Below, piece by piece: positions 14,789 through 25,044 of a DNA stretch of 64,000 bases. Both the position numbers and the translations under genes were made by a program. Location: assembly GCF_029633865.1 (NCBI RefSeq), contig NC_079211.1, positions 67,243,462 to 67,307,461 of the forward strand, read 5' to 3'. Source of the DNA: Lampris incognitus (lineage: Eukaryota; Chordata; Actinopteri; Lampriformes; Lampridae). The notes below the pieces were generated by a model. That model ran no database searches, was not told the origin of the DNA, and saw only the letters and a list, made by a program, of their open reading frames with translations. Position 1 is the first letter of the stretch; the number at the start of each line of letters is the position of its first letter.

Positions 14789-15875
14789 ATGGCAACTCGG
14801 GTCGATGGAAAGGATGATGATATGGAGTTTAATGGCTGGTCTCGAGTTTCTACTAGGAGAGGATGAGGAAATGGGGGAAACAGGCGAGATGTAGGTCGGA
14901 ATAGTGAAAGACGCTTGGAAGAGAACAGTTCAGTTGATGACAGGAGAGTTGTTCGGCAAAAGGTTGAGAGGGAGGATTTTAATATAATCCTTAAATTCAG
15001 AAACGATGATGAGCAAGTTCACCTAAGTCCAACACATTGTCAAGAGAATTAGAAAAGAAGCTAGTAGAGGTGGACATGGCTCAGGTTTTGAGAGGGGAAT
15101 CTGTTACTAACATGTAAAACGGAAGAACTGAGAGACAAAGCCTTGCATAGGGGATGCATTTGCAATAAAAGCATAAGTGAAAGAAGGATTTCCTTTGAAA
15201 GTAGAGTGACATGGGGAGTGATAACAGGTATTCCTGTAGATTAAGACTTGGAAAGACTCAAACGGAGTATTTGTGGGGGTGAGGTGAGCAGAATAAAGAG
15301 ATTGCTGACAACAGTTAATGGCGAAATAATTGACAGCTTGTCTGTGCTTCTGGAGTTTCAGGAGTCTGTAATTCCTGGAAAAGTTAAAATGGGGTGTATG
15401 AGCTTTCCAGTCAGGCCCTATATCCCTCCTCCGCTCCGCTGTTACTAATGCCAGAGATATGGGCATATAGCAGCAGCAGCAGCTTGCAAAGGAGAGCAGA
15501 GGTGTCCCAGATGTGGAGATGAGCACAGAGTTGGAGATTGTGAAGATAGTGTGCAGGAGAAGTGTTGTAGTTGTGGTGGCCCACACAGGGTAACACACAG
15601 GGTGATTGTGAAGTCAGAAAGAGGGCTGTGGACATTGGGCAATTGAAAGTTATTGACGACATAAGCTTTGCAGACGCAGTGAAGAGGGTACAAGGACAAA
15701 GAAGAAGGGTTGCCACGGATAAAGTGAATCAACCTTTGAGATCAGCAGTCGGTCAAACAGGGAAGCCTAACACAGCACTGACAGGGGGTAAACGGACTCT
15801 GCATTGCCTAGTCAACTGTTCTCATCAAGTCCAACACAAAACTAAACTAATTGTGAAGGGAGCTGAGAAGTTTTA
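14789..15875 (+). pseudogene. LINE ORF1 remnant with three CCHC zinc knuckles
   Basis: This is a former nucleic-acid-binding ORF1 protein of the LINE. A plausible start is the ATG at 14789 (MATRVDGKDDDM). It is followed by a charged stretch and then, in broken frames, an RNA-binding-like region ending VRPYIPPPLRC near 15438. Three knuckles follow. The first is C-x2-C-x4-H-x6-C, with a stop between its first two cysteines. The second is C-x2-C-x3-H-x4-C (CPRCGDEHRVGDC). The third begins CCSCGGPH. After them comes the conserved tail around ISFADAVKRVQGQ (about 15660-15690). In the first knuckle the H-C spacing is six rather than the usual four residues because of a small GCA run at 15468-15482. 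The product would have bound element RNA for retrotransposition. The last open piece ends at TAG near 15874. Confidence 0.7.
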
Positions 15876-15959
15876 GGGTATAACCGATGTGTCCTGGGAG
15901 CATATCAATAAAGGACTTGAAGCAGACGGAAAGCCGGGAGGACCTGGTGATAGGACAGT

Positions 15960-16600
15960 CTGGTTATTCTGCAATGGAACGCCCAACGTTTGATAGCGAA
16001 TGGCCAAGAGTTTAAAGGCTTCAATACAAAAAGAAACCAGAAATCCTATGTGTTCAGGAAACCTGACTTAAACCAGAATTAGACTTTATTATCAAAGGAC
16101 GTGATAGTTTCCGCAGAGATGAGGGGGGTGGGGGCAACGGAGGGGGGTGTAATATATTTTTGAAGCAAGGGATGCAATATGGAGTTTAGGGGAGAGGAGC
16201 AGAGTTGGCATATTTGGTAATTGAAGTTTGGACAAGAGAGGGAAATGTTAAAGTTGTTAACTTTTACAATCCGTGTTAGAAGCTGTTGGTAGAATTACTG
16301 GATGAGCCCACTGAACTTGGAAGAGGGGAAGTGAGACGCTGTGGTGATCTTAATGCCCACAGCCCGTCATGGGGTCATGGTAATGGTGACAGAGGAACAG
16401 TGACTGCAGAGTTCATGGAGAATAAAAACCTAGTGTGCCGAAATGACGGAAGTGGACCAAGAACTGGTATGAGAACAGGCACAGAAACGGCATTAGATCT
16501 TACACTGGTGTCAGACTCCTTGGCAGGTGTTTGCACATGGGAATTAATTAGGAACGACTGCAGGAAGTGACCGCTGTCTGATAGTGGTCGAAGCAGGGTT
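15960..16600 (+). pseudogene. LINE ORF2 endonuclease domain remnant
   Basis: This is an apurinic-type endonuclease domain that once nicked target DNA. The N-terminal strand motif ILQWNAQ is seen at about 15965, followed by broken matches to the QETW and GGG regions. An open segment at 16286-16570 carries CGDLNAHSPSWG (canonical GDFNAH, with catalytic Asp and Asn present), NLVCRNDGS and LDLTLVSDSL. The final GSDH motif lies in another frame at 16563-16574 and reads GSDR (cgc where cac is expected), so the catalytic His is lost. Stops and frame changes are frequent throughout. The Asp/Asn signature and the DLTLVS spacing fit I- and Jockey-group LINEs. Confidence 0.7.
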
Positions 16601-17049
16601 GAGTTTGGAAGAACAGGGAACTGATGGGTTACATAAATGGTCTTTTATTGGTGCAGACTGGGAGCAACGTACATATATCTGTGAATTAAAAATGCAAAAC
16701 TGTGATACTGCTGACGATATTGATAGTGTAAACGTTTGTGTTTGTAGAGCTACTCTAGAGGCCCATCCAGAGGAAGGGGGTAAGCACGGAAGGAAGATTG
16801 TACCATGGTGGACAAAAGAATGAGATAAAGCAGTTAAATCTAGAAATAAATATTTTAAAATGTTGAAGAGGAATCAGTTTCCAGAACCTTATTGAATATA
16901 AAAAGATGCAATCAAATGTAAGAAGAATCATAAAATATGCCAAGAAAAACTTTTGGGGGTCATTTCGTAACTTGGTGGGAAGGGAAACAGAAATTGCTCA
17001 AATTTGGAGAATGATAAAAAGAATGAGTGGGGTCAAAAGAGAATAGGGA

Positions 17050-17503
17050 TACGCAGTGCTAAATGATGGCGACGTCACAGCAGCGAGAGATGAAGAGAAG
17101 GCAGAGATGCTGGCAAACACCTTTGTTAAGATTCAAGGTTCCAGTAATATTACTGAAGAAGGGAAAATACAACAGCAGAGAATGAAAAGCTATTACAGCT
17201 AGAAAAAGACTCCAATGACCTATTCAACACGCCATTTACAAAGACAGAACCGGACCACTCTCTCAAGAAAACCAAGATGTCAGCACCAGGAAAACATCAG
17301 CACTGTTATTTAATGATAAACCATCTTAGTGAACCACCAAAGGGTATTTTATTGGAATTCTATAACAAAGTTTGGGAGGGTGGGGAATTGCCACAAAGCT
17401 GGAAGGACGCTGTTGTAATTCCAACATGTCAACCAGGAAAGGGTTGCACAAACCCAGAGAATTATACACCAATTGATTTAACATCCAGTATGTGCAAAAT
17501 CTA
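17050..17503 (+). pseudogene. LINE ORF2 reverse transcriptase N-terminal remnant
   Basis: This holds the linker and first RT blocks. Broken frames at 17070-17260 match the linker upstream of the RT. The open part from 17277 reads SAPGKHQH (usual SAPGxD; the Asp is replaced), then LLEFYNKVWEGGELPQSWKD, then VVIPTCQPGKG and NPENYTPIDLTSSMCKIYSR. These correspond to RT blocks 0-2 of I/Jockey-type LINEs. The catalytic blocks A-E and any RNase H are absent, because the sequence switches at about 17503 to the tail of a different LINE on the other strand. An apparent open frame continuing to 17828 is read-through into that second element. Confidence 0.72.
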
Positions 17504-17519
17504 CTCTCGGCTGCTCCCA

Positions 17520-18614
17520 TTAGGGGGCGCCACAGCGGGTCATCCGTTTCCATCTCTTCCTGTCCTCTACATCTTCCTCTGTCACACCAGCCACCTGCAT
17601 GTCCTCCCTCACCACATCCATAAACCTCCTCTTTGGCCTTCCTCTTCTCCTCTTCCCTGGCAGCTCCATATTCAGCATCCTTCTCCCAATATACCCAGCA
17701 TCTCTCCTCCACACATGTCCAAACCATCTCAATCTTGCCTCTCTTGCTTTGTCTCCAAACCGTCCAACCTGAGCTGTCCCTCTAATATACTCGTTCCTAA
17801 TCCTGTCCTTCTTCATCACTCCCAGTGAAAATCTTATCATCTTCATCTCTGCCACCTCCACCTCCACCTCCTGTCTTTTCTTCAGTGCCACTGTCTCCAA
17901 ACCATACAACATAGCTGGTCTCACTACCATCTTGTAAACCTTCCCTTTAACTCTTGCTGGTACCCTCCTGTCACACATCACTCCTGACACTCTTCTCCAC
18001 CCACTCCAGCCTGCCTGCACTCTCTTTTTCACCTCTCTCCTGCACCCCCCGTTACTTTGGACAGTTGTCCCCAGGTATTTAAAGTCATACACCTTTGTCA
18101 CCTCCACTCCTTGCATCCTGACCATTCCACTGTCCTCCCTCTCATTCACGCATAGGTATTCCGTCTTGCTCCTACTGACTTTCATTCCTCTTCTCTCCAG
18201 TGCATACCTCCACCTCTCCAGGCTCTCCTCCACCTGCACCCTACTCTCACTACAGATCCCAATGTCACCCGCAAACATCATCGTCCACGGAGGCTCCTGC
18301 CTGATCTTGTCCGTCAACCTGTCCATCACCATTGCAAACAAGAAAGGGCTCAGAGCTGATCCTTGATATAATTCCACCTCCACCTTGAGCCCATCTGTCA
18401 TTCCAACCACACACCTCACCACTGTCACACTTCCCTCATACGTATCCTGCACCACTCCTACATACTTCTCTGCAACTCCCGACTTCCTCATACAATACCA
18501 CACCTCCTCTCTCAAAACCCTGTCGTATGCTTTCTCTAAATCTACAAAGACACAATGCAACTCTTTCTGGCCTTCTCTATACTTCTCCATCAACACTCTC
18601 AAAGCAAACATCAC
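17520..18614 (-). pseudogene. RTE LINE reverse transcriptase and C-terminal domain (364 open codons)
   Basis: This is the largest genuine protein remnant in the window. Motif A is FVDLEKAYDRV (residues 23-33), motif B is QGSALSPFLF (84-93), and motif C reads FAGD at 114-117 instead of FADD. The Asp-to-Gly change (codon at 18267-18269) removes a catalytic metal ligand. Motif D/E is FKYLGTTVQSNG. The C-terminal part has the RTE hallmarks RLRWFGHVWRRD and GRPKRRFMDVV and ends RCGAP before a TAA at 17520-17522. The start at 18614 is only the first Met after an upstream stop; homologous residues (QQQYGFMP) continue beyond it in the same orientation. It derives from the element, not from a host gene. 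Confidence 0.85.
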
Positions 18615-18805
18615 ATCTGTGTTGCTCTTTCATGGCATGAAACCATACTGCTGCTGCTGATCATCACCTCTCCTCCTCTTAACCTAGCTTCTATTACTCT
18701 TTCCCAAATCTTCATGCGGTGGCTGATCATCTTTATACTTTTGTAGTTGCTACAGTTCTGGACATCACCCTTGTTCTTGAAAATCGGTACCAGTATGCTT
18801 CTTCT

Positions 18806-19475
<670 letters not shown>

Positions 19476-19480
19476 AAAAA

Positions 19481-19870
19481 AGTAATTTTTTAAAAATACT
19501 TTGAGTTCAATAAATGCTTTCAAACTGACTCCAGTACAATGAAATTGAACATACTCTGCAAAGGACGAGAATGTATTGTAATAGCTTCACCAACTCACCA
19601 ATGACCAAAACTGAATGTATAACTTTTACTAATGATAAAAAATTTACAAAAAAAATAATAATTTGCATTAAAATTTAAAACATATTTCATATCATATCAA
19701 AAATTATGAAAACAACATTTTATATAGAATATAAAACTAATCAACGGAGAACTTCCACACAGAAAAAATTAAGTGTCCACTCGCAGTGGGGTCTGTGCAG
19801 ACTTTAATGTGGTTTCTATCTCTGGAGGTGGAGGTGCTGCAACTCATATGTAGCAAACACCATACGTCTT
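19481..19870. other. AT-rich spacer without recognisable feature
   Basis: About 390 bp, very rich in A and T between 19480 and 19780 (for example aaaatttaaaacatatttca near 19670). I see no long open frame, no tandem repeat and no match to either neighbouring LINE. It separates the RTE 5' end from the 25-bp minisatellite. Confidence 0.6.
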
Positions 19871-20294
19871 ATACTGTCTGCAGGTCTTGTACTCCATACA
19901 GTCTGCAGGACGTATACTCCATAGTCTGCAGGACTTATATGCCACACAGTCTGCAGGACTTATATGCCATACATTCCGCAGGTCCTATATTCCATACAGT
20001 CTGCAGGACTTATATGCCATACAGTCTGCAGGACTTACATACAGTCTGCAGGACTTATATGCCATACAGTCTGCAGCACTTATATGCCATACATTCCGCA
20101 GGTCCTATATTCCATACAGTCGGCAGGACTTATATGCCATACAGTCTGCAGGACTTACATATAGTCTGCAGGACTTATATGCCATACAGTCTACAGGAAT
20201 TACATACAGTCTACAGGACTTATATGCCATACAGTCTGCAGCACTTATATGCCATATATTCCGCAGGTATTATATTCCATGCAGTCTACAGGTC
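19871..20294. repeat. 25-bp minisatellite with a 120-bp higher-order unit
   Basis: The unit is acagtctgcaggacttatat plus gccat (25 bp), present about 17 times. A 20-bp short form lacks the gccat part, and a variant reads acattccgcaggtcctatat. The variant occurs at 19971, 20091 and 20256, so five units form a 120-bp higher-order repeat once; the next spacing is 165 bp. Period-25 peptides such as MPYSLQDLYAIQSAG arise in all + frames and are not genes. The array ends about 30 bp before the 13-bp purine array. Confidence 0.92.
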
Positions 20295-20953
20295 AACATA
20301 TTTCACATGTGCAGAGACTACAGGAATAGATGAGAGGAGGAGACAAGAGGAAGACATGAGAGGAAGAGACGCTGAAGACATGAGAGAAAGGCATGAGAGG
20401 AAGAGACGAGAGGAAGAGACAGGAAGAGATGAGAGGAAGAGACGAGAGGAAGACGAGAGGAAGAGACAGGTAGAGATAAGAGGATGAGACGAGAGGAAGA
20501 TATGAGACGGGGAGACGAGAGGAAGAGACGAGAGGAAGAGATGAGAGGGAGAGATGAGGGGATGAGACGAGAAGAAGAGATGAGAGGGAGAGATGAGAGG
20601 AAGAGATGAATGGAAGAGATGAGAGGGAGAGACGAGAGGAAGAGAAGGGAGGAAGAGACGAGAGGAAGAGATGAGAGGAAGAGACAGGAAGAGATGAGAG
20701 GATGAGACGAGAAGAAGAAATGAGAAGAAGAGATGGGAGGAAGATGAGAGGAAGAGATGAGAGGATGAGACGAGAAGAAGAAATGAGATGAAGAGACGAG
20801 AGGAAGATGAGAGGAAGAAATGAGAGGAAGAGATGAGGGGAGGAGACGAGAAGAAGAGACAAGAGGGAGAGACGAGAGGAAGAGACGAGAGGAAGAGATG
20901 AATGGAAGACGAGAGGAAGAGACGAGAGGAAGAGAAGAGAGGAGACGAAAGCA

Positions 20954-23883
20954 AGACGAGAGGAAGAGACAAGAGGAGGAGATGAGAGGGGGAGACGAGA
21001 AGAAGAGATGAGAGGAAGAGACGAGAGGGATACGAGAGGAAGTGACGAGAGGAAGCGATGAGGGGGAGACGAGAGGAAGAGATGAGAGGGTGAGACGAGA
21101 AGAAGTGATGAGAGGAAGAGACGAGAGGAAGAGATGAGAGGGAGATACGACAGGAAGACATGAGAGGCAGATATGAGGGGAAGAGACGTCAGGAAGAGAG
21201 GAGAGGAAGAGATGAGAGGGGGAGACGAGAGGAAGAGACAAGAGGAAGAGATGGGAGAGAGACGAGAGGAAGTGATGAGGGGGAGACGAGAGGAAGAGAT
21301 GAGAGGGTGAGACGAGAAGAAGAAATGAGAGGAAGAGACGAGAGGAAGAGATGAGAGTGGGAGATTAGGGGGAGACGAGAGGAAGAGATGGGAAGATGAG
21401 ACGAGAAGAAGAGACAAGAGGGAGAGACGAGAGGAAGAGACGAGAGGAAGAGACGAGAGGAAGAGACGAGAACAAGAGATGAGAGCAAGACGAGAGTAAG
21501 ATTTTAGAGGCGGTAACGAGAGCAAGAGAAGAGATGAAGAGACAAGAGGAAGAAATGAGGGGGAGACGAGAGGAAGAGACGAGAGGGTGAGACTAGAAGA
21601 AGAGATGAGAGGAAGAGACGAGAGTAAGAAGTGAGAGGAAGAGACGAGAGGAAGAGATTCAAGAGGAAGAGATGAGGGGAGATGAGAGGAAGAGAAGAGA
21701 GGAGACGAGAGCAAGACGAGAGGAAGAGACAAGAGGAAGAGATGAGAGGGGGAGACGAGAAGAAGAGATGAGAGGAATAGACGAGAGGGATACGAGAGGA
21801 AGTGACGAGAGGAACCGATGAGGGGGAGACGAGAGGAAGAGATGAGAGGGTGAGACGAGAAGAAGTGATGAGAGGAAGAGACGAGAGGAAGAGATGAGAG
21901 GGAGATACGACAGGAAGAGACGAGAGGCAGAGATGAGGGGAAGAGACATCAGGTAGAGACGAGAGGAAGAGATGAGAGGGGGAGACGAGAGGAAGAGACG
22001 AGAGGAAGAGATGAGAGAGAGACGAGAAGAAGAAATGAGAGGAAGAGACGAGAGGAAGAGATGAGAGTGGGAGATTAGGGGGATACGAGAGGAAGAGATG
22101 GGAGGATGAGACGAGAAGAAGAGACGAGAGGAAGAGATGAGGGTGAGACGGGAGGAAGAAATGAGAGAAAGAGATGAGGGGAGACGAGAGGAAGAGATGA
22201 GAGGAAGAGACGAGAAGAAGAGACGAGAGGAAGAGACGAGAGGAAGAGGTGACAGGAAGAGATGAGAAGGAGGGACGACAGGAAGAGACGAGAGGAAGAG
22301 ATGAGGGGAGATGAGAGGAAGAGACGATGGGGAGACGAGAGGAAGAGATGAGAGGAAGAGACGAGAGGAAGAGGTGAGAGGAAGAGATGAGAGGTAGAGA
22401 CAACAGGGAGAGACGAGAGGAAGAGACAAGAGGAGGAGATGAGAGGGGGAGACGAGAAGAAGAGATGAGAGGAAGAGACGAGAGGGATACGAGAGGAAGT
22501 GACGAGAGGAAGCGATGAGGGGGAGACGAGAGGAAGAGATGAGAGGGTGAGACGAGAAGAAGTGATGAGAGGAAGAGACGAGAGGAAGAGATGAGAGGGA
22601 GATACGACAGGAAGACATGAGAGGCAGATATGAGGGGAAGAGACGTCAGGAAGAGAGGAGAGGAAGAGATGAGAGGGGGAGACGAGAGGAAGAGACAAGA
22701 GGAAGAGATGGGAGAGAGACGAGAGGAAGTGATGAGGGGGAGACGAGAGGAAGAGATGAGAGGGTGAGACGAGAAGAAGAAATGAGAGGAAGAGACGAGA
22801 GGAAGAGATGAGAGTGGGAGATTAGGGGGAGACGAGAGGAAGAGATGGGAAGATGAGACGAGAAGAAGAGACAAGAGGGAGAGACGAGAGGAAGAGACGA
22901 GAGGAAGAGACGAGAGGAAGAGACGAGAACAAGAGATGAGAGCAAGACGAGAGTAAGATTTTAGAGGCGGTAACGAGAGCAAGAGAAGAGATGAAGAGAC
23001 AAGAGGAAGAAATGAGGGGGAGACGAGAGGAAGAGACGAGAGGGTGAGACTAGAAGAAGAGATGAGAGGAAGAGACGAGAGTAAGAAGTGAGAGGAAGAG
23101 ACGAGAGGAAGAGATTCAAGAGGAAGAGATGAGGGGAGATGAGAGGAAGAGAAGAGAGGAGACGAGAGCAAGACGAGAGGAAGAGACAAGAGGAAGAGAT
23201 GAGAGGGGGAGACGAGAAGAAGAGATGAGAGGAATAGACGAGAGGGATACGAGAGGAAGTGACGAGAGGAACCGATGAGGGGGAGACGAGAGGAAGAGAT
23301 GAGAGGGTGAGACGAGAAGAAGTGATGAGAGGAAGAGACGAGAGGAAGAGATGAGAGGGAGATACGACAGGAAGAGACGAGAGGCAGAGATGAGGGGAAG
23401 AGACATCAGGTAGAGACGAGAGGAAGAGATGAGAGGGGGAGACGAGAGGAAGAGACGAGAGGAAGAGATGAGAGAGAGACGAGAAGAAGAAATGAGAGGA
23501 AGAGACGAGAGGAAGAGATGAGAGTGGGAGATTAGGGGGATACGAGAGGAAGAGATGGGAGGATGAGACGAGAAGAAGAGACGAGAGGAAGAGATGAGGG
23601 TGAGTCGGGAGGAAGAAATGAGAGAAAGAGATGAGGGGAGACGAGAGGAAGAGATGAGAGGAAGAGACGAGAAGAAGAGACGAGAGGAAGAGACGAGAGG
23701 AAGAGGTGACAGGAAGAGATGTGAAGGAGGGACGACAGGAAGAGACGAGAGGAAGAGATGAGGGGAGATGAGAGGAAGAGACGATGGGGAGACGAGAGGA
23801 AGAGATGAGAGGAAGAGACGAGAGGAAGAGGTGAGAGGAAGAGATGAGAGGTAGAGACAACAGGGAGAGACGAGAGGAAGAGA
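20954..23883. repeat. Tandem pair of a 1457-bp block in the 13-bp array
   Basis: The block at 20954-22410 is repeated at 22411-23867, with about 16 bp more of identity. Landmarks keep an offset of exactly 1457: gacgagaggaagagacaag at 20955 and 22412; the cgacaggaagacatgagagg variant near 21150 and 22607; the gattttagaggcggtaacg marker near 21505 and 22962; gagacatcaggtagagac near 21950 and 23407. Only a few substitutions are seen, such as gatgagaagg against gatgtgaagg near 22270 and 23727. The copies diverge at 22427 against 23884. Confidence 0.85.
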
Positions 23884-25044
23884 TGAGGAGAAGATACAAG
23901 AGGAAAAGACGTTAGGAAGAAACGAGAACAAGAGACGAGAGCAAGAGATGAAAGGGGGAGACGTGAGGGAGAGACGAGAGGAAGAGATGAGGGGGAGACG
24001 AGAGGAAGAGGCGAGAGGAAGAGATGAGGTGGAGACGAGAGGAAGAGATGAGGGGGAGACGAGAGGAAGAGGCGAGAGGAAGAGATGAGGTGGAGACGAG
24101 AGGAAGAGATGAGAACAAGAGATGAGAGCAAGACAAGAGGAAGAGATGAGAGGGGGAGACGAGAGCAAGAGACGAGAGGAAGAGACGAGAGGGGGAGACG
24201 TGAGGGAGAGATGAGAGGAAGAGATGAGGGGGAGAAGAGAGGAAGAGATGAGAGGAGAGATGAGGGGGAGATGAGAGGAAGAGATGAAAGGGTGAGACGA
24301 GAAGAAGAGATGAGAGGAAGAGAGGGGAGGAAGAGATGAGAGGGTGAGATGACAGGAAGAGACGAGAGGAAGAGATGAGAGGGGGAGACGTGAGGGAGAG
24401 ACGAGAGGAAGAGATGAGAGGAAGAGATGAAGTGGTGAGACGAGAAGAAGAGATGAGAGGAAGAGACGAGAGGGAGAGTTGAGAGGAGGAGATGAGAGGG
24501 AGAGACGACAGGAAGAGATGAGAGGGGGAGACGAGAGGAATAGACGAGAACAAGAGATGAGAGCAAGACGAGAGGAAGAGATGAGAGGGGGAGACGAGAG
24601 CAAGAGACGAGAGGACGAGATGAGTGGAAGAGACGAGAGGAAGAGACGAGAGGAAGAGATGAGAGGGGGAGACGAGTAGGAGAGATGAGAGGAAGAGACG
24701 AGAGTAAGAAGTGAGAGGAAGAGACGAGAGGAAGAGATTCAAGAGGAAGAGATGAGGGGAGATGAGAGGAAGAGAAGAGAGGAGACGAGAGCAAGACGAG
24801 AGGAAGAGACAAGAGGAAGAGATGAGAGGGGGAGACGAGAAGAAGAGATGAGAGGAATAGACGAGAGGGATACGAGAGGAAGTGACGAGAGGAACCGATG
24901 AGGGGGAGACGAGAGGAAGAGATGAGAGGGTGAGACGAGAAGAAGTGATGAGAGGAAGAGACGAGAGGAAGAGATGAGAGGGAGATACGACAGGAAGAGA
25001 CGAGAGGCAGAGATGAGGGGAAGAGACATCAGGTAGAGACGAGA

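Larger units (their letters stand above)
14468..17503 (+). mobile_element. Degenerate non-LTR retrotransposon (I/Nimb-like LINE), 3' truncated
   Basis: Unique sequence begins right after the satellite. The order is that of a two-ORF LINE: about 320 bp of possible 5' UTR (14468-14788), an ORF1 with CCHC knuckles (14789 to about 15875), then an ORF2 with an AP-type endonuclease (about 15960-16600) and the first reverse transcriptase blocks (about 17050-17503). Both ORFs carry several stops and frame changes, so the copy is dead. Coding similarity stops just after the CKIYSR residues around 17500, before the catalytic RT motif A, where an RTE element in the opposite direction begins. No later part of this LINE is found beyond that element. 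I infer the I clade (Nimb-type, known from fish) from the three knuckles and the GDxNAH/DLTLVS endonuclease. A Jockey-group relative cannot be ruled out. Confidence 0.72.

Noticed and set aside
14580-14894. ORF of 104 codons at the start of the LINE island
   Set aside because: It covers the presumed 5' UTR and, in the wrong frame, the ORF1 start. It contains no motif.
15107-15876. - strand ORFs of 95-163 codons over the LINE ORF1 region
   Set aside because: They are antisense shadows of a LINE ORF1 whose zinc knuckles are on the + strand.
17277-17828. 183-codon ORF taken as one protein
   Set aside because: Only the first 75 or so codons are RT-like. The rest is read-through into the antisense of the RTE element.
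19786-20487. ORF of 233 codons with PYSLQDLYAI repeats
   Set aside because: It is a translation of the 25-bp minisatellite read into the purine array. All + frames show similar peptides.
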